From: Sympetrum striolatum
Taxonomy: Eukaryota; Arthropoda; Insecta; Odonata; Libellulidae
NCBI GenBank assembly: GCA_947579665.1
Contig: OX388350.1
Location: 1,240,001-1,304,000 of the forward strand
Direction: 5' to 3'
DNA length: 64,000 nt
Position numbers and translations under genes: made by a program. The notes beneath the pieces were generated by a model. That model made no database searches and had not been told where the DNA came from. It was given only the letters and a program-made list of their open reading frames with translations. This document shows positions 60,499 to 64,000 of this stretch, piece after piece; position 1 is the first letter of the stretch, and each line of letters opens with the position of its first letter.

Positions 60499-60609
60499 AT
60501 GTCCAGCGACAAGAAGAGGAATATTTGGTCGGTTAAGGAAACGGAAACGCTGATAAACCTCATTAGGGATGAGAAGACAATGAGGCGTTATGTAAATAAT
60601 TCAATATAA
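60499..60609 (+). CDS. Start of a Myb/SANT-like domain protein (first exon or relic)
   Basis: From ATG at 60499 the frame reads MSSDKKRNIWSVKETETLIN and then LIRDEKTMRRY. The W-S-x-x-E-T-x-x-L-I-x-L-I pattern after a short basic leader is the start of the Myb/SANT-like (trihelix/MADF-related) DNA-binding domain. This domain is found in many arthropod proteins and in Harbinger-transposon accessory proteins. The frame opens upstream at 60418, but the preceding residues do not look like protein, so the internal ATG is preferred. GTAAAT at 60592 could be a splice donor; otherwise the frame stops at 60609, before the domain's second and third helices. The preceding 60200-60498 is CpG-rich, as a promoter might be. 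It may be a real first exon, a captured transposon exon or a relic. Confidence 0.45.
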   Translation: MSSDKKRNIWSVKETETLINLIRDEKTMRRYVNNSI

Positions 60610-60835
60610 AAAATATCAAACTTAACGAATTGTTGCATTTATTTTTACTGACCACCCACCGTTGTTTTATTGAGGACTGCAACAGGTGAACTTATTGATT
60701 GCGGTAATTCGATATATTAAATTTCAAACTTAACGAATGTCGCATTTATTTGTAATTACCACAAAACATTCTGTCATTGAGGATTGCTGCAAGGAAACTT
60801 ATTGATCGAGGTAATTTAATATACTATATCTCTAA
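60608..60835 (+). repeat. Tandem duplication, two units of about 112 bp
   Basis: Unit 1 (60608-60718) and unit 2 (60719-60835) share ATCAAACTTAACGAAT or TTCAAACTTAACGAAT, GCATTTATTT, ATTGAGGA, TGCAA, AACTTATTGAT and GGTAATT in the same order, with about 75-80% identity. It follows the Myb/SANT-like frame directly. Confidence 0.8.
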
Positions 60836-61114
60836 TTAACTAACTATTAAAAACGCTAACACCACGAGGAAGCGCAATGGCGGCCGTCACATCTACATGC
60901 GCCAAATTCTCGATGATTTGCAGTCGATACGTGAATATCGCAAATATCGATATGTTAAGCTCGTGTTGATAAGCTAGTCACCACCAGATCGAGCAGGGAT
61001 TGCTTGGTAAAGTGGTGAATGAAAGCAAAAAGGTCGGTTATATTGAGAGCAATAACTTTAACATTTTTTTCTGAGACATTTTTTTGTGTAGTATTTATTT
61101 CGACGGAGATTCGT
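60836..61114. other. Unassigned DNA
   Basis: ATGGCGG at 60877-60883; otherwise nothing recognised. Confidence 0.45.
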
Positions 61115-61230
61115 AATCAAACGTAAGGGTCCCAAGGAAAAACGGATTGAAAAAATCTGACGGGGCCGGGAATTGAAACCGGGATCATCCTAATTTGGTA
61201 GGCTGCCTTTACCATCTAAGCTACCCGGCC
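61115..61230 (-). mobile_element. tRNA-derived SINE, family 3 (minus copy of a head-to-head pair)
   Basis: On the minus strand: GGCCGGGTAGCTTAGATGGT (A-box region), an anticodon-like hairpin CCTA/TAGG, a B box GGTTTCAATTCCC, then CCCGTCAG, a T-rich stretch and CCGTTTTTCCTTGGG. It matches the plus-strand copy 31 bp to the right. Confidence 0.75.
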
Positions 61231-61260
61231 AGAATTTTTTCACAAGCCGTTAATGTTTTT

Positions 61261-61375
61261 GTCGGGTAGCCTAGATGGTAATAGCAACCTTCCGGATAGA
61301 GGAAGATCCCGGGTTCGATTCCCCAACCCGTCAGACCTTTTTCAAGTCCGTTTTTCCTTGGGCTTTTTCCTGGGT
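61261..61375 (+). mobile_element. tRNA-derived SINE, family 3 (plus copy of a head-to-head pair)
   Basis: GTCGGGTAGCCTAGATGGTA (A box), GGGTTCGATTCCCC (B box), CCCGTCAG, then CCGTTTTTCCTTGGG. The B box is closer to consensus than in the minus copy. The acceptor-like ends pair at 6 of 7 positions, but no standard anticodon loop is formed. Confidence 0.78.
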
Positions 61376-63107
61376 GTACGCCCTTGTGTGCAAATAACCT
61401 TTAACCCTATCCTCGATCGTATAGGCTTATTTGGATATGATAGAAGTGGACATTCTGTAAGATTTAATTAATTAAAGTAATTTTAACTTTTTAGTTAATA
61501 TATTCACTCGAAAAAGTGTTCCCTAAGTACTCATCTCTGAACAACAAAGGATTCTCATTGCGAACGAGATAAAGTAATCAAAATCATATTGTTTATAAAA
61601 TAAAATGGAATTCATAATACATACAGTAGAAAAATGTCGTAAATGTAAGTTTTATTTGGATCTTATCATTTTATTTTTCCTTACGTTAGAGTTCTTTTTG
61701 CATTGAGATCCTTGTCCTTTAGAATCGTACTACCGAAAGAGTGTTTCAAAAGAGAACAGGTCGTTTTATATTCACTCTTACAGAAATTCATTTTTCATTC
61801 ATCGAAATATCTGTTTCCTCAATTTGGAGGATTTTTAGTGTTTGAGTTCTCTATATTTAATACGATTCTGTTAATCTGATTTGTATTACTCTCAACCTCT
61901 ACTGCCTGAATTAAGATCAATTCAAAGCAGCGATATTATTATGACTCCGAAAAACGTTTAAGTCTTCACATGGAGAAGATTTTAGGACGCATTTTCGATT
62001 GTGCCTTATCTTACATTATTCAAAACTTAGCCGTTTTCTAAAAGCCAAGTAAATATGAGCAACAATTATTGTGTTGTTTGACAACTCTGTCTATAGGTAT
62101 ATCGGTCCGTCCCTCTGTCTTTATGTCTCTCAAAAAGATTTGAAGCGCTAAAGCACGGGTTTGACGTAATATTGCTGCAGATCATTCAAAAATTCGTCTG
62201 TAAGAGATTAATGTTAAGTTGGTTTTCATTTCTTCGAGGCTGCATTTGCAATTATTACAAATATAATTTATATTCTATAATACTGTGAAAGCGGTACTGC
62301 ATCAGTACCGCTAGAAGAGAAGTAAAGATTTCTTTTTTGGTCATGGAATATTGTTTCCGATTTGTAATTGCAAATTTCTTTAACACAATTACAAATATAT
62401 GGATTGTAATCAAACATATGTAGGTTCCCATAGAAAGGTATACTATTTCCGAGGGCATACCGAATTCAGAACGTTACTCCAAGTTTTTTTTTAGTTATTT
62501 TATAGACGAAGTTCCATTTAAATTAATTTAAAACCGTGTTATTGGAGGTTCTTTTGGAAATACGGGCGCTACAGAAATTGGAAAAAACTCCCGATTTCCG
62601 TGAGCATCGACCCCTCGCAATGACTCTCCTCCCCGCCGTCAATCCGAGGGGAGGCGCTGCATTCTTTGTTCCTTCCCGCGATACATTCCCCCTCTCTATT
62701 TCCTCAGTTGGTCTATCGTCTTTGAAGCCCTGCTGCAAAAGAAGGAAATCCACGGCTTACCTGAGGAATAAAATATTTCTTCAATTAAGTGCAGAATACA
62801 TTTGCTGCTGTTTGAGGATTATTGCTAAAGTAGAGTTCTAGAAGTAGATATCTTTATTAGAGCTCTCGTCTGAAGGAAAGAGCATACGAAATTGTTTTCG
62901 GCAAAATTATCTGCCAGAAATCTGGTGTTGTTCTCTTCACCTAAACCATTTCCTACAAATAACTTTGGAGAGGAATTGCGGCTTAAATGATGTCTATGTC
63001 TATGTGGGCAGAGGATTCATTGAGATTCAATTATTAGGATTCCTTCAAGGTTCATGCTATATGAGGCTAAACATCGTAAAACAGGTGCGAAAAGAATAAG
63101 GTTGGGA
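61376..63107. other. Unassigned AT-rich DNA
   Basis: Nothing recognised except a two-unit TCTATG repeat near 62993-63004, like the tail of the LINE at 63113. The 101-codon frame at 62536-62841 has no similarity I can name. Confidence 0.45.
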
Positions 63108-63538
63108 ATGTCTATGTCTATGTAAGAACCCTGCAAGCCGCCTTTCGGCGTGTGGCAGGGGGTGCAAGCACCTTGACTCTATTTTCCTAAACGGTTGCTT
63201 TCGCGTATAGTTCGCGTAAAAAATGAATTTTTGAAACGATTCGTTCTAGCATCTATTTCCCTAATCTTTCTGGCAGTATCAGCACGGCCCTTATAACAGG
63301 GGGGTCGCATTATATCGGTTACATCATCTGAGAACGTAATTTCTCTGAACTTATTTAATAAATTTATCCTGTGAATTTGTCTTCTATCTTCTTATGTTTC
63401 CCATCCCGCGTCCTGTAACATCTGAGTGACACTCGCTGTTTTATCGTAGCAATTCTTTACAAATCGTATCTCCTTTCGTTGTACTTTTTCTAAATCCCGG
63501 ATATGACATTTCTCCCACACACTACATGCATACTCAAA
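63108..63538 (-). mobile_element. CR1/Jockey-like LINE, 5'-truncated 3' end
   Basis: Nearly the same sequence as the 3' end of the 53820 copy: (TCTATG)2 tail, GCAAGCCGCCTTTCGGCGTG, TTTTCCTAAACGGTTGCTTT, CAGCACGGCC-CTTATAACAGG, GGTTACATCATCTGAGAACG. It is truncated at about 63538 (ACTACATGCATACTCAA). High similarity to 53820 suggests both came from a recently active source. No long frame remains. Confidence 0.9.
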
Positions 63539-64000
63539 TGACGTAGTTTCTCTTGTTTTCCTCTTCGAGCAAGAATGCTATTTGTGTAACCACGTGGGAG
63601 CAGCACAATGAATTACATTTTGCGTGATATTTAATTAGGAGTGACAAAGGTGAACGGATTGTCCAAAATCACTTATACCTCAGAAGTATTCACAGTATCT
63701 CAACTGTGATTAAGCCTGAAATAAAAGAAAATAAAACATTCTTTTGAAGGAACACCGCCCTTTAAGGAATAGAAATATCACGAGAAAAATGGAAAGTGTC
63801 CTAACGAAGAAAAAAATACTCAAACATAAAGCGATAATTGAAGACAAGTAGTACGAAATCGGATGCAAGTGATAAATACCTGTCTAAAGTGTCCTCATTC
63901 GTGACTGCGAAAAAGTAGCATCAAAGAAAAAACGATTATATTAATATTGTTCTGTTTTGTATGAAAGTAATTGCTCTTTTGCACGGACTGTAAATGGCAA
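63539..64000. other. Unassigned AT-rich DNA
   Basis: Nothing recognised. Confidence 0.5.

Noticed and set aside
61261..61334. Possible functional tRNA gene
   Set aside because: An inverted near-copy with the same non-tRNA body lies next to it, and no proper anticodon loop forms; called as SINE.
1..64000. CRISPR array, prokaryotic operons, phage or integron structures
   Set aside because: No regularly spaced direct repeats, no dense colinear ORFs and no bacterial-type promoters; the content is eukaryotic repeats.

Overview
The window looks like a gene-poor stretch of a large, AT-rich arthropod (probably insect) nuclear genome. There are no operons, no bacterial gene density and no complete conserved protein gene. 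I see many decayed transposable-element pieces, tRNA-derived SINEs with microsatellite tails, and LINE 3' ends of a CR1/Jockey-like type. The arthropod assignment is an inference from the repeat types; the sequence does not name the species.

Layout: 0.5-0.7 kb holds a foldback element. 5.2-6.0 kb has a CpG-rich patch, a 309-bp hAT-type nonautonomous transposon with an 8-bp target duplication, and a decayed THAP zinc-finger exon about 40 bp beyond it. 8.9-9.5 kb has a long-arm hairpin element, a separate miRNA-like 30-bp hairpin and a scrap of LINE 3' end. 13.9-21.4 kb has several tRNA-derived SINEs (one at 16.5 kb with a perfect 13-bp target duplication) and an 80-bp direct repeat. 20.0-22.5 kb has two unexpectedly long ORFs of unknown nature. 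25.8 kb and 39.4-40.1 kb carry inverted copies of a retroelement 3' end with an (ATT)n tail; the second sits inside a LINE copy. 28.1-28.8 kb is strikingly GC/CpG-rich. 48.2-49.9 kb, 52.9-54.9 kb and 63.1-63.5 kb are LINE graveyards: RT-domain fragments, a FADD-containing RT fragment of about 0.86 kb, a pogo/Tigger-type terminal repeat, and a short RT fragment repeated in inverted orientation. 56.4-57.1 kb is a deleted Penelope-like element: inverted LTR-like ends, a GIY-YIG-like C-terminal remnant and hammerhead-ribozyme-like motifs. 60.5 kb has the start of a Myb/SANT-like domain protein, followed by a two-unit tandem repeat and a head-to-head SINE pair.

No genes are seen working together. 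The most biologically interesting items are the Penelope-like/hammerhead locus, the THAP relic beside the hAT insertion, the 9.33 kb hairpin, the nested LINE insertion, and an apparent excess of the YY1/Pho-type motif ATGGCGG, several copies of which lie in CpG-rich patches. Most remaining sequence is AT-rich DNA in which I recognise nothing; it could be intergenic or part of very long introns.
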